Of a stretch of 64,000 bases of DNA, positions 24,511-34,538 are shown piece by piece. This DNA is from Flavobacteriaceae bacterium PS02336. Its GTDB lineage: Bacteria; Bacteroidota; Bacteroidia; Flavobacteriales; Flavobacteriaceae. How positions within the stretch are numbered: the stretch's first letter is position 1; every line of letters begins with the position of its first letter. The stretch lies in assembly GCA_029960065.1 (NCBI GenBank), contig JASCOF010000003.1:682001-746000 (forward strand), given 5' to 3'. The translations under genes were made by a program, and so were the position numbers. The notes beneath the pieces were generated by a model that did not search any database, had not been told where the DNA came from, and saw nothing but the letters and a program-made list of their open reading frames with translations.

Positions 24511-24542
24511 CTTAGTATCTTAAAACCTTAGCAACTCAGAAT
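24511..24542. repeat. 8-bp period degenerate tandem repeat next to a stop codon
   Basis: CTTAGTAT, CTTAAAAC, CTTAGCAA and CTCAGAAT follow each other without gaps, ending 3 bp from the stop of the gene at 24546. The unit consensus matches the array at 5161-5196. Confidence 0.7.
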
Positions 24543-24545
24543 CTT

Positions 24546-25337
24546 CTATAAATCTTGCGCATTTGCAATTAACTCAGCAACGTCCATAACTTTTACCTCG
24601 CCTTCTTTATGTGCGTGTTTAATTCCGTCTGTTAACATAGTATTACAAAACGGACAACCAGCAGCAATAATATCTGGTTGTACTTCAAGCGCATCTTCTG
24701 TACGAAGTACGTTTACTTCCTTATTTCCTGGCTCTGCATCTTTAAACATTTGCGCTCCACCAGCTCCACAGCATAAACCATTTGCTTTAGAACGTTTCAT
24801 CTCAACTAATTCAACGTCTAATTTTTCTATTAAATCTCTTGGAGCTTCGTAAACTTTATTAGCTCTTCCTAAATAACAAGGATCGTGAAAAGTAATTTTT
24901 TTTCCTTTAAATTGTCCGCCTTCAACAGTTAATCTTCCATCATCAATTAGCGATTTCAAAAACTCTGTATGGTGAATAACGTCATAATTACCTCCTAATT
25001 CCGGGTATTCATTTTTTAACGTATTAAAACAATGCGGACAAGCTGTAACTATTTTTTTTGCCTCATAAGCATTCAAGACTTCAATATTCATCATCGCCTG
25101 CATCTGAAACAAAAATTCGTTTCCAGCTCTTTTAGCAGGATCGCCAGTACAGCTTTCTTCTGTACCTAAAACCGCAAAAGAAACATTTGTACGATTTAAA
25201 ATTCGTACAAACGCTTTAGTAATTTTTTTTGCTCTATCATCAAAACTTCCTGCGCAACCTACCCAAAACAAAACTTCTGGCTGTTTCCCTTCGGCAAGCA
25301 TTTCTGCCATTGTTGGCACTACTAAACTTTCTGACAT
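24546..25337 (-). CDS. CCG-domain Fe-S protein, HdrB/LutA/GlpC-like
   Basis: 263 residues with two cysteine-rich CCG domains. The first has WVGCAGSFDDR and CPHCFNTLKNEYP; the second has HDPCYLGR, LCCGAGGAQMF and CPFCNTML. Such domains bind a noncubane or [4Fe-4S] cluster in heterodisulfide reductase subunit B and in the electron-transfer subunits of lactate and glycerol-3-phosphate oxidases. It lies 83 bp after a gene for a membrane b-type/ferredoxin-like protein, and together they resemble a split HdrDE. The physiological donor and acceptor are unknown in this phylum. Confidence 0.88.
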   Translation of the reverse strand: MSESLVVPTMAEMLAEGKQPEVLFWVGCAGSFDDRAKKITKAFVRILNRTNVSFAVLGTEESCTGDPAKRAGNEFLFQMQAMMNIEVLNAYEAKKIVTACPHCFNTLKNEYPELGGNYDVIHHTEFLKSLIDDGRLTVEGGQFKGKKITFHDPCYLGRANKVYEAPRDLIEKLDVELVEMKRSKANGLCCGAGGAQMFKDAEPGNKEVNVLRTEDALEVQPDIIAAGCPFCNTMLTDGIKHAHKEGEVKVMDVAELIANAQDL

Positions 25338-25420
25338 TTCTCTCTCTTTGTTTAAAGTTTAAAGTTCAAAGTTTCAAATATTATTCTGAAATCTGAATTC
25401 TTAATTATGATCGTGAACTA

Positions 25421-26761
25421 TTAGTTCTCGTTTTTCCAATTTAATCTATCCTGCTGGCTGTACTGCCAAGGAGCTCCGTTGTTTTCAATATTAGTCATCA
25501 TTGCGTTTAATGACATTGGCGCTGCACTCTGTTCCATAACCAAATAACGACGCATATCCATAATAATAGATAACGGACTAATATTTACTGGACATTCTTC
25601 AACACAAGCATTACAAGACGTACAAGCCCACAATTCTTCTGGAGTAATATAATCGTTTAAAAGTGATTTATTATCTGGAACAAAAACACCTTTATTAGCA
25701 TCAATATTTTTACCAACTTCTGTTAAACGATCTCTTGTATCCATCATAATCTTGCGCGGAGACAATTTCTTTCCCGTTTGATTTGCTGGACAAGCAGAAG
25801 TACAACGACCGCATTCTGTACAAGTATAAGCATTTAGCAACTGAACCCAATTTAAATCTTGAACATCACTGGCTCCAAATTTAGCTGGCGCAGCATTTTC
25901 ATCTGCAGGCGGAGCAGCCGCAAACGGATCAGCATTTGGATCCATCATTAACTTCACTTCTTTAGTTACCGATTCTAAATTATCAAACTGTCCTTCTGGT
26001 TTTAAATTTGCGAAATAAGTATTTGGGAACGCTAAAAGTATATGCAGATGTTTTGAAAAATACAAATAGTTCATAAAAACTAAAATACCAATAATGTGAA
26101 GCCACCAGAATACCTCAAACAAAAGTCCCACTAACTCATTAGAAGTACCATTAAAAATTGGAGCAATAAATTGACTTACTGGGTAACTTCCGGCCTTATG
26201 AAAATGCGAATAACCGCCTGGAACATTTTGTAAATGCAAATCAGAAGCATTCATTAATAAAAACAAAATCATTAAGACAGTTTCGAAATACAAAATATAA
26301 TTAGCGTCGCTTTTAGGAAAGCCTTTTAAATCAGAATGTATAAAACGTTTTAATCTGATAAAATTTCTTCTAATCCAAAAAACAGTAACGGCAAAAATTA
26401 CCAGTATTGCTAATATTTCGAATGAAGCAATTAAGACATCATAAACAACACCTAAATAAGGCGCAAAAACTCGATGCGTTCCAAAAAGCCCATCGATAAT
26501 AATTTCTAACAATTCGATATTAATAATTACGAAACCAACATATACAAAGATATGGAGTATTCCGGCAACAGGGCGTCTCACCATTTTAGACTGCCCTAGA
26601 GCAATCAATGCCATGTTTTTCCAACGAGCTTTAGGATTGTCTTTTCGATCTACATCAACTCCCAGATTAACGTTTCGGATGATCTTTTTCACGCTCGCTG
26701 CAAAAAAGCCGAAACCAACTATAAGAAGTATGGCAAATAAAATATTATCTAAATAACTCAT
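25421..26761 (-). CDS. Membrane-bound Fe-S oxidoreductase, HdrE/NarI-HdrC-like fusion
   Basis: 446 residues. The N-terminal half has about five or six membrane helices (starting LDNILFAILLIVGFGFFAAS) with histidines that could hold heme b, such as GILHIFVYVGFV and FWWLHIIGILVFMNYLYFSKH. The C-terminal half has two [4Fe-4S] motifs, CTECGRCTSACPANQTGK and CTSCNACVEECPVNISP. It would pass electrons between the quinone pool and the CCG protein encoded next. A Pro/Ala linker (FAAAPPADENAAPAKF) separates the halves. It starts 6 bp after the MlaD-family gene, so they are probably one operon. Confidence 0.88.
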   Translation of the reverse strand: MSYLDNILFAILLIVGFGFFAASVKKIIRNVNLGVDVDRKDNPKARWKNMALIALGQSKMVRRPVAGILHIFVYVGFVIINIELLEIIIDGLFGTHRVFAPYLGVVYDVLIASFEILAILVIFAVTVFWIRRNFIRLKRFIHSDLKGFPKSDANYILYFETVLMILFLLMNASDLHLQNVPGGYSHFHKAGSYPVSQFIAPIFNGTSNELVGLLFEVFWWLHIIGILVFMNYLYFSKHLHILLAFPNTYFANLKPEGQFDNLESVTKEVKLMMDPNADPFAAAPPADENAAPAKFGASDVQDLNWVQLLNAYTCTECGRCTSACPANQTGKKLSPRKIMMDTRDRLTEVGKNIDANKGVFVPDNKSLLNDYITPEELWACTSCNACVEECPVNISPLSIIMDMRRYLVMEQSAAPMSLNAMMTNIENNGAPWQYSQQDRLNWKNEN

Positions 26762-26767
26762 TTATAA

Positions 26768-27733
26768 TTATTTTTTATCAGTTGAGTTTGTATCTTCTGC
26801 TGGTGCTACATAAGGCTTATTTTTCTTTCCAAAAAGAGAAACGTTTACGTAACGAGTTGGATAAAGTCGAACATCTTGCAATAGCAGTTCAAGCTCTTTT
26901 GAAGTTTTAGCCAAATTATTATATAATGCGTCATCATTTAATAATTTTCCAGCTGTACCTTTTCCAGAATTTAAATTAGACATTAATGCATCAACTTTAG
27001 CTAATGTCTGGTTCAAATTACGAACTGTTTTACCCAAATCTGCTTTGTTTAAAGAATCAGAAATTTTATTAAAGTTATTTGATACTTTATTAAAATTAGA
27101 AACCATTCCATTAATCTGTCCTTTATTGGTATCTAGAATATTGTTTAGACTTCCCGAAGCTTTATGAAACTGAGTCATAGTCTGACTTAATTCAGCAATT
27201 GTTTTCTTTAGATTTTCTTGCGTATTTTTATCCAAAGTATTATTCAATCCTGTAACCAGAACATCAATATTAACAAGCATTTTGTCCAGTTTTTGCTGAA
27301 TTGGCTCAATTTTTCCTCCTAAAGATTCCGTTAATCCAAGTTCAACAGTAGAGTTTAATTTTTGCCCGTCTTCCACCAATTCTTTATCCGTAAAATTAGG
27401 AACAATTTTAATTTGTTTTCCTGCGATTAAGCTTGGAGAATAAATTGTTGCAGTACTTGTTTTCGAAATTGGAAAATCAGTTTTTAATTGAAGTTCTACT
27501 AATAATTTTCCTGTTACATCATCTATCGTGATTTTATTTACCTTACCAATAGCAAGCCCATTAAGTGTTACCGGTGCAGATAATGATAAATCTTCAACAT
27601 TATCATATTCAGCATATAAAATGGTATAATTTGTAAAAAGATCCTTGCCTTTTAAAAAGCTGTATCCCCAAATAAATAATAAAATCGATGCGATGACTAA
27701 TATAGCCGTTTTAATTTCTCTTGTTATTTTCAA
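26768..27733 (-). CDS. MlaD/MCE-domain lipid-transport protein
   Basis: 321 residues. One N-terminal membrane helix (about 9-26, TAILVIASILLFIWGYSF) is followed by a single MCE domain (about 37-115: YAEYDNVEDLSLSAPVTLNGLAIGKVNKI, with SPSLIAGKQIKI), then a long helical stretch of Asn/Leu/Lys-rich repeats. MCE proteins form hexameric rings that carry phospholipids between membranes with an ABC transporter. No ATPase or permease gene lies here, so its partners are elsewhere. It is in a run with the cell-wall amidase upstream and the Fe-S genes downstream. Confidence 0.88.
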   Translation of the reverse strand: MKITREIKTAILVIASILLFIWGYSFLKGKDLFTNYTILYAEYDNVEDLSLSAPVTLNGLAIGKVNKITIDDVTGKLLVELQLKTDFPISKTSTATIYSPSLIAGKQIKIVPNFTDKELVEDGQKLNSTVELGLTESLGGKIEPIQQKLDKMLVNIDVLVTGLNNTLDKNTQENLKKTIAELSQTMTQFHKASGSLNNILDTNKGQINGMVSNFNKVSNNFNKISDSLNKADLGKTVRNLNQTLAKVDALMSNLNSGKGTAGKLLNDDALYNNLAKTSKELELLLQDVRLYPTRYVNVSLFGKKNKPYVAPAEDTNSTDKK

Positions 27734-27783
27734 AATTCTAAGTGTTTGTACAAAATTAATATAAATATTCGAACTTGGGCTTA

Positions 27784-28905
27784 TTATTTAATTGCGTCCT
27801 GAATACTAATTTTTTCTCCATCTTTGGTTGCTACCAAAAATGCAGCGCCATACCCTTTACTTTTAGCTTCTTGCAAATATTTTTGGGCTGTTTCGTAGCT
27901 AGAAGTTTCTTCGTAGAAATATTTATAAATATTATTTTCATATACCATTGATACATTTTTTAACCCTTTAAAGTTTTTAGGATCCAATGGTGTCTTTTTT
28001 ATACTCGCGATTAGCTGTACTTTAAAAAATGTACCTTTTGGCGCATTTTTATTTACTGCAACTGGAGCAGCTGTCTTTGGTTTTGCGGGAGTGGTATCTC
28101 TTATGGGCCGACTATCGTCTGACTCGCCGCCAGAACCAAAATATTCTCTCTTATAACTTAAAATTGCTTCTGCAATTGCTCTTGCAATATCATCTTGTCC
28201 TTCTTCAGAATTCAAAATATTCCCTTCGGTTGGATTAGATACAAATCCAGTTTCAACTAAAACTCGCGGCATGTAAGCTTTATGAAGTACCATGAAAGGC
28301 GCTTGTTTCACACCACCTTGACGAAGTTTTTTACCTAACTTTTCAAAATTATCTTCGATTTTAGTAGCCAGAGAAATACTATTATCTAAATATTCTTCCT
28401 GCATCAATGTCATTCCGATCATAGATTCTGGAGAGTTTGGGTCGTAACCTTCGTATTTACGTTTATAATCTTTCTCTAAGGTAATTACCGAGTTCTCTTT
28501 TTTCGCAGCTTCAAGATTCGAAGCAACTTTACTCAAACCCATTACATAGGTTTCGGTTCCGTCTGCAGCGGTATTTTTATTGGCGTTACAGTGAATGGAA
28601 ACAAAAATATTAGAATTTGCTCTGTTCGCAATATTGGCTCTTTCGACCAAATCTACAAAGACGTCTGTTTTACGAGTATAGATTACATTAACATTTGGAT
28701 TTAGCTCTAAAATTTTCCCTACTTTCAAAACAATAGCTAAAGCAATATTTTTTTCAATCCTACCGCTGTAAACGGCTCCAAAGTCGTGATCTCCATGTCC
28801 AGCGTCAAGAGTTACCTTAAACACATTTGACTGGCTTTGAGCGTAAAAAGACAGAAATGTTAGAAATAAAGTAAATATTACCTTAAATTTGTTAATTCTA
28901 TTCAT
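27784..28905 (-). CDS. N-acetylmuramoyl-L-alanine amidase with C-terminal SPOR-like domain
   Basis: 373 residues from ATG 28905, which gives a clean signal peptide (MNRINKFKVIFTLFLTFLSFYAQSQ). The frame extends 22 residues further to 28971 but without a signal. The Amidase_3 domain (about 30-265) has zinc ligands in LDAGHGDHDFGAV, a Glu in SGRIEKNIAL, SIHCNAN, and ETGFVSN. A linker leads to a SPOR-like C-terminus (FFKVQLIASIKKTPLD ... AFLVATKDGEKI) that would bind denuded peptidoglycan at the division site. It cleaves the stem peptide from muramic acid, helping daughter cells separate. It is divergent from lptD. Confidence 0.92.
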   Translation of the reverse strand: MNRINKFKVIFTLFLTFLSFYAQSQSNVFKVTLDAGHGDHDFGAVYSGRIEKNIALAIVLKVGKILELNPNVNVIYTRKTDVFVDLVERANIANRANSNIFVSIHCNANKNTAADGTETYVMGLSKVASNLEAAKKENSVITLEKDYKRKYEGYDPNSPESMIGMTLMQEEYLDNSISLATKIEDNFEKLGKKLRQGGVKQAPFMVLHKAYMPRVLVETGFVSNPTEGNILNSEEGQDDIARAIAEAILSYKREYFGSGGESDDSRPIRDTTPAKPKTAAPVAVNKNAPKGTFFKVQLIASIKKTPLDPKNFKGLKNVSMVYENNIYKYFYEETSSYETAQKYLQEAKSKGYGAAFLVATKDGEKISIQDAIK

Positions 28906-28986
28906 AAATCTAAAAGTTAATTTTAATAAAATGCAGCTGTTATAATTTTCAGAATTGATTATTTTTGCCAAAAAATTATATGTAAG

Positions 28987-29018
28987 TTTGACATGTCAAA
29001 AAACACGCCATAATTTTA
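28987..29018 (+). promoter_or_regulatory. Probable promoter of lptD
   Basis: TTTG (28987-28990), 20 bp, then TAATTTTA (29011-29018), a TAnnTTTR -7 box. The expected start of transcription near 29025 supports the TTG at 29039 as start codon rather than the longer frame from 28955. Confidence 0.5.
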
Positions 29019-29038
29019 CAAAAATAGCATTTAAACCT

Positions 29039-31690
29039 TTGCATACAAACTTATTTAATATCGTTTTAATATCATTTTTCCTAACTATAGGTTGTGGTAA
29101 TTTATATTCGCAAGAAATAAAAAATAAAAAAAAGCCTTTACCTGCTGTAAAACAAACAGATAAGGAAGCACCTGCAATTACTGATACGATAAAACTAGAT
29201 ACGGTTAGACCAAAAAAGACTTTTCTGGACGGAAAAGTTAAGTATCGAGCAAAAGATTATGCTAAAATCGATCAAAAAAGAAAGACCATCACTTTATATA
29301 ACGAAGCAGAATTATACTACAAAGATGTTGAATTAAAATCTGGTATAATTGTTCTTAATTATGAAAAAGATGAAGTTTATGCAGGAAGAATAAAAGATTC
29401 TGCCGGGGTATTGGTTCAATATCCAAATTTTAAACAAGGCTCCAGCGAAGTACAGCCCGACTCAATTCGTTTCAATTTCAAAACTAAAAAAGCTTTAATT
29501 TATAATTCTAGGACTAAGCAGGGAGAATTAAATATTAAAGCCGCAGTTACTAAAAAAGAAAATGATTCTGTTTACTATTTAAAAGGTGCACGTATCACCA
29601 CATCTTCTGATATTGATAATCCAGAATACTACTTTCGAACCCAGAAAATAAAATTTGTTCCAGGAAAAAAAATTGTAACTGGTTTAACACAAATGGTTAT
29701 TGCTGATGTTCCTACTCCGCTGGCATTACCTTACGGATACTTTCCTCTAAGCCAAGAAAAAAGTGTTTCGGGAATTATTGTTCCAAGTTACAACGATTCA
29801 AACACTAGAGGTTTCTCACTGCAAAATGGGGGTTATTACTTTGCTTTAAGCGATAATTACGACTTAACAGTACTTGGGGATTATTATACTAACGGAAGTT
29901 ACGCCATGCGTTTTGAATCGGCTTATGCTACAAGGTATAAATATCGAGGGAATGTAAATATTCGTTTTGAAAACCTTATCAATAGTGAGCGTGGTTATCC
30001 AGATTATTCTAGACAAGGCATATACAACATTCAGTGGTCACATTCTAAAGACACTAAATCGAACCCTAATTCAAGTTTTTCTGCGTCGGTAAACATGGGT
30101 AGCAGTAAATACTTCAAACAATCGATTAATCAAGCTAACATTGGGTCAAACTTAAATAATACTTTAAGTTCATCTATTAATTACAACAAAACCTTTAATA
30201 CAATTCCTGGTTCTCGTATAGCATTGGCTGCAACGCACAGCCAGAATACACAAACAGAAGAGATTAATATGACACTTCCATCCTTACAGGGAAGTATTGA
30301 TCGTATCTATCCTTTTGTCGGAAAAAACGGAGTTAAAAAGGGTTTAATCAAAAACATTAACTTACAATATAACGTAAGCGGTAAAAACTACTTTAAAACT
30401 AATGACTCTTTGTTTTTCAAACCTCAGATGTTTCAGAATGCTCAATTAGGAATGCAGCATACTATTCCGCTGAGCACCAACTTTAAGATCTTTAAATATT
30501 TTAGTGCCGGAGCTTCAACCACATATCAGGAAACATGGGTTAATAAAACAATAAGTAAGGCATACGATTCTTCTACTGGACAAGCAGAATCTACGACTGT
30601 AAACGGTTTTGACTCTTTTAGAACCTATAATTTCAGCACCAATTTAGGAACCACTATTTACGGTACTTTTAATTTTGGAGAAGATAAAAGAATCCAATCG
30701 ATAAGACACGTAATGCGTCCAAGTTTAACATATTCTTACACACCTAGTTTTGAACGTTATTATGACACCTATGCTATTGATGCTTCGGGAGCCATAACTT
30801 CGCAAGCCGAATATACACGATTTGAAAATGGTCTTTTTGGAGCACCTGGAAAAGAAAACTCTAATATTGTTGGTTTTGCGTTAAGCAACACCTTTGAAGC
30901 CAAAGTAAGAGACCGAGACAGCACAAAGACAGAGCCTAAAAAAATAATGCTGTTAAACAACTTAAACTTCAGCACGAGCTATAATTTTAATGCTGATGGT
31001 AGAACAACATTAGCATGGCAGCCTGTTTTAGTTAGCGGTGGAACTCAGTTCTTTGACAATAAAATGAACATGAACTTTGGTGCTACTTTAGACCCTTATG
31101 CACTAGACAGCGGGAACAACAGAATTAATATGTTTAATATTGATAACGGCGGAAGTTTATTTAGATTGACTAGTGCAAACGTAACCGTTAACTATTCTTT
31201 TTCGAATAAAGGAACCGGTAAAGAAAAAAACACCCAAAGCCAGCGGAATGGAGGACGTAGCGATGACTTGTTTGGTACCAATACCGATTTAAATGATAGC
31301 AGGAACAGCCAGTTTGCCGACGAACCCGAAAAAGAGGATGTGATAACCGAGTTTTTCAATTCGAAAATTCCTTGGGATATGACTTTGGCTTACTCGTTAA
31401 CCTATTCTAATACAGCCAGACAAAATCAAATTTCTGGAAACTCTCTTATGATTTCGATCAATACAGACATTACGCCTAAATGGAAAGGCGGTGTCTCTAC
31501 TGGTTATGATTTTGTACAAAAAGGAGTTACCTTTACGCAATTCCGTTTTGAGAGAGATTTATTAAGCTGGAGAATGGCTTTTAACTGGCAGCCATTAGGA
31601 ACAAATTCAAACTGGAACTTCTTTATCGGAATTAAATCTGGTATGCTTAGCGATATCAAATGGAATAAACGAAGCGTTTCAAATCGATAA
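29039..31690 (+). CDS. lptD: LPS-assembly protein LptD, Bacteroidota type
   Basis: About 883 residues from the TTG at 29039, which begins a signal peptide (HTNLFNIVLISFFLTIGCG). The open frame reaches back to 28955. An N-terminal OstA/LptA-like jelly roll (KRKTITLYNEAELYYKDVE, IVLNYEKDEVYAGRIKDS) is followed by a large C-terminal beta-barrel with many aromatic strands. The family inserts lipopolysaccharide into the outer leaflet, working with LptE. A Gln/Asn/Asp-rich insert near residues 745-790 precedes the final strands. It is divergent from the amidase and followed by ridA after 22 bp. Confidence 0.88.
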   Translation: MHTNLFNIVLISFFLTIGCGNLYSQEIKNKKKPLPAVKQTDKEAPAITDTIKLDTVRPKKTFLDGKVKYRAKDYAKIDQKRKTITLYNEAELYYKDVELKSGIIVLNYEKDEVYAGRIKDSAGVLVQYPNFKQGSSEVQPDSIRFNFKTKKALIYNSRTKQGELNIKAAVTKKENDSVYYLKGARITTSSDIDNPEYYFRTQKIKFVPGKKIVTGLTQMVIADVPTPLALPYGYFPLSQEKSVSGIIVPSYNDSNTRGFSLQNGGYYFALSDNYDLTVLGDYYTNGSYAMRFESAYATRYKYRGNVNIRFENLINSERGYPDYSRQGIYNIQWSHSKDTKSNPNSSFSASVNMGSSKYFKQSINQANIGSNLNNTLSSSINYNKTFNTIPGSRIALAATHSQNTQTEEINMTLPSLQGSIDRIYPFVGKNGVKKGLIKNINLQYNVSGKNYFKTNDSLFFKPQMFQNAQLGMQHTIPLSTNFKIFKYFSAGASTTYQETWVNKTISKAYDSSTGQAESTTVNGFDSFRTYNFSTNLGTTIYGTFNFGEDKRIQSIRHVMRPSLTYSYTPSFERYYDTYAIDASGAITSQAEYTRFENGLFGAPGKENSNIVGFALSNTFEAKVRDRDSTKTEPKKIMLLNNLNFSTSYNFNADGRTTLAWQPVLVSGGTQFFDNKMNMNFGATLDPYALDSGNNRINMFNIDNGGSLFRLTSANVTVNYSFSNKGTGKEKNTQSQRNGGRSDDLFGTNTDLNDSRNSQFADEPEKEDVITEFFNSKIPWDMTLAYSLTYSNTARQNQISGNSLMISINTDITPKWKGGVSTGYDFVQKGVTFTQFRFERDLLSWRMAFNWQPLGTNSNWNFFIGIKSGMLSDIKWNKRSVSNR

Positions 31691-31712
31691 ACTACTGCAA
31701 AATAACTTTATT

Positions 31713-32093
31713 ATGAAAAAAATAATTTTTACCGAGAAAGCTCCGGCTCCAATCGGGCCTTATAATCAAGCGATATTATCTGGAAATACACTTTATGCTT
31801 CTGGACAAATTGCGATCAATCCTGAGTCAGGAGAATTGATTACAGAGAACATCAACGACGAAACACATCAAGTAATGAAAAACATTGCTGCTATTCTTGA
31901 AGCAGCAGATATGACTTTTGAAAACGTAGTGAAAGCTACTATTTTCATTATGGATATGAATAACTTTGGAGCCATCAACACGGTTTATGGATCTTATTTT
32001 AACGAAAAAACCGCTCCAGCTCGTGAAACGGTTCAAGTGGCTTGTCTGCCAAAAAATGTAAATGTTGAGATTTCTATAATTGCAGTGCAATAG
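31713..32093 (+). CDS. ridA: RidA-family enamine/imine deaminase
   Basis: 126 residues, usual length. Typical segments are KAPAPIGPYNQAI, LYASGQIAINPESGEL, NMNNFGAINTVYGSYF, APARETVQVACLPKN with the catalytic Arg, and VEISIIAV at the end. It hydrolyses reactive 2-aminoacrylate-type intermediates from pyridoxal-phosphate enzymes, protecting metabolism in the cytoplasm. The 3' end overlaps the convergent mgsA gene by 20 bp, so there is no room for a separate terminator. Confidence 0.95.
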   Translation: MKKIIFTEKAPAPIGPYNQAILSGNTLYASGQIAINPESGELITENINDETHQVMKNIAAILEAADMTFENVVKATIFIMDMNNFGAINTVYGSYFNEKTAPARETVQVACLPKNVNVEISIIAVQ

Positions 32094-32448
32094 CATCTAA
32101 TAATAATTGTGCCGTTGCTTCATTGGTTGCCAGCGGCACATTATGCACATCGCAAACTCGAATAAGCATATTGATATCTGCTTCGTGCGGATGACTTGAC
32201 AAAGGATCTTTAAAAAAGAAAACCATCTGCGTAATTCCTTCCGCTACCCTGCCAGCAATCTGAGCATCACCTCCTAAAGGACCTGAAAGCATTCGCTGCG
32301 TTTTAAAACCCGCTGCTTCTGCTTTTCCCCCAGTAGTTCCTGTACCAATCAATCGAATTTTTTCATTGTGCAAAATAGCTTCATTTTTGATTAAGAAATC
32401 AATTAAATCTGCTTTTTTTCCATCATGTGCAATAATGGCAATTTCCAT
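32074..32448 (-). CDS. mgsA: Methylglyoxal synthase
   Basis: 124 residues from ATG 32448 (MEIAIIAHDGKK). The frame reaches back to 32484 but would then overlap the upstream gene. Family motifs are IAHDGKKADL, GTGTTG, SGPLGGDAQIAGRVAEG, FFFKDPLSSHPHEADI with a conserved Asp, and the catalytic CDVHNVPLATN. It turns dihydroxyacetone phosphate into methylglyoxal, a bypass of lower glycolysis when phosphate is short. It follows the kinase-like gene by 10 bp, and the glycolytic genes pfkA and gapA are nearby on the same strand. Confidence 0.95.
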   Translation of the reverse strand: MEIAIIAHDGKKADLIDFLIKNEAILHNEKIRLIGTGTTGGKAEAAGFKTQRMLSGPLGGDAQIAGRVAEGITQMVFFFKDPLSSHPHEADINMLIRVCDVHNVPLATNEATAQLLLDAIALQL

Positions 32449-32458
32449 AAAGCCAGAA

Positions 32459-33310
32459 CTATTGATTAGCGACATGGTATGCAATTAATCCATCAATAGG
32501 TCTTCTTAATACATTTCCTAATTGAAGCTCATATTTGTCAAATGTTTCTTGCAATTCATCTTTCAAATAGAAAGCAATAGAACCCACAAAATGTACTGGA
32601 ACTTCTTTACAGTTATCGAATTGTTTAATATAATTCTTAACGAAAGATTTCATTCCTTTAAAAATAATTTTTCTGCAGAACTCTGTGTCTTTATGCTTAA
32701 TTAAAAATTTAGCATAAGTTGCTAAATAAGCATTTGGATTTGGCTCTTTATATAATTTATTTTTAATAAAATCTGGATCAACGTCATACTCTTTTTCAAG
32801 TTCAACAGCCAATTCTTTAGGCATTTTATTAAAATAGTATTTTCTAATTAGTTCTTTACCAAACACGTTACCGCTGCAGTCATCCATAACAATATATCCT
32901 AATGACTGTACTTTTTGGTGCAATACTTTTCCATCAAAGTAACTACAGTTAGAACCAGTTCCTAAAATAGAAACAATCGCTTCCTGTCCTTTTGGTGTTG
33001 TAGCATAAACCGCTGCATAAGTATCTTCCTGAACGTCAACGATAGCGTTAGAGAAATACTGCTGAAAGATTTGCTTCAACCATTCTTTCATTCTGTCTGT
33101 TCCACATCCTGCTCCATAAAAGAACAAATGTGTTGCATTTTTTTTGTTTTGTAAAATATCAAAACGGTCATTCAATCTTGAAACAATTTCTGGTTCGTCA
33201 AGAATTTCAGGATTTAATCCTAAAGTTTGTGTCGTGAATAATACTTTTCCATTATCATCAATTGCAATCCAATCGGCTTTAGTAGATCCACTATCAACTA
33301 TTAATTTCAT
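32459..33310 (-). CDS. BadF/BadG-type ATPase, N-acetylglucosamine-kinase-like
   Basis: 283 residues of the actin-like ATPase fold. It starts with the phosphate-1 motif IVDSGSTKADWIAIDDNG, has SILGTGSNCSYFDG (phosphate 2) and the adenosine motif VHFVGSIAFYL. Eukaryotic and bacterial N-acetylglucosamine kinases share this layout, and a role in amino-sugar recycling is plausible. A GTGSNS-like loop and the absence of iron-sulfur cysteines argue against a benzoyl-CoA-reductase activator. It is co-transcribed with mgsA. Substrate uncertain. Confidence 0.85.
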   Translation of the reverse strand: MKLIVDSGSTKADWIAIDDNGKVLFTTQTLGLNPEILDEPEIVSRLNDRFDILQNKKNATHLFFYGAGCGTDRMKEWLKQIFQQYFSNAIVDVQEDTYAAVYATTPKGQEAIVSILGTGSNCSYFDGKVLHQKVQSLGYIVMDDCSGNVFGKELIRKYYFNKMPKELAVELEKEYDVDPDFIKNKLYKEPNPNAYLATYAKFLIKHKDTEFCRKIIFKGMKSFVKNYIKQFDNCKEVPVHFVGSIAFYLKDELQETFDKYELQLGNVLRRPIDGLIAYHVANQ

Positions 33311-33394
33311 TTCGTTTAGTTTTTGGAATTAGGTTTCTCTATTTTCAATTTAAAAGTGTGTTTTTTACATTAATTATAGAGGTAACAAAATAAG

Positions 33395-33424
33395 AAAATC
33401 CCGTTACTTACATAACGGGATTTT
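33395..33424 (-). terminator. Hairpin after gapA
   Basis: AAAATCCCGTTA (33395-33406) pairs perfectly with TAACGGGATTTT (33413-33424). On the minus strand it ends in TTTT, 17 bp after the gapA stop, separating gapA from the kinase/mgsA pair. Confidence 0.75.
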
Positions 33425-33440
33425 GCAAAAATATATATTA

Positions 33441-34469
<1,029 letters not shown>

Positions 34470-34538
34470 TTATTACACTATTTCAAAGTCTAATTTCCTC
34501 ACAATAAACTTCTCTTCTTTTTAAACTTTTATATTGGG

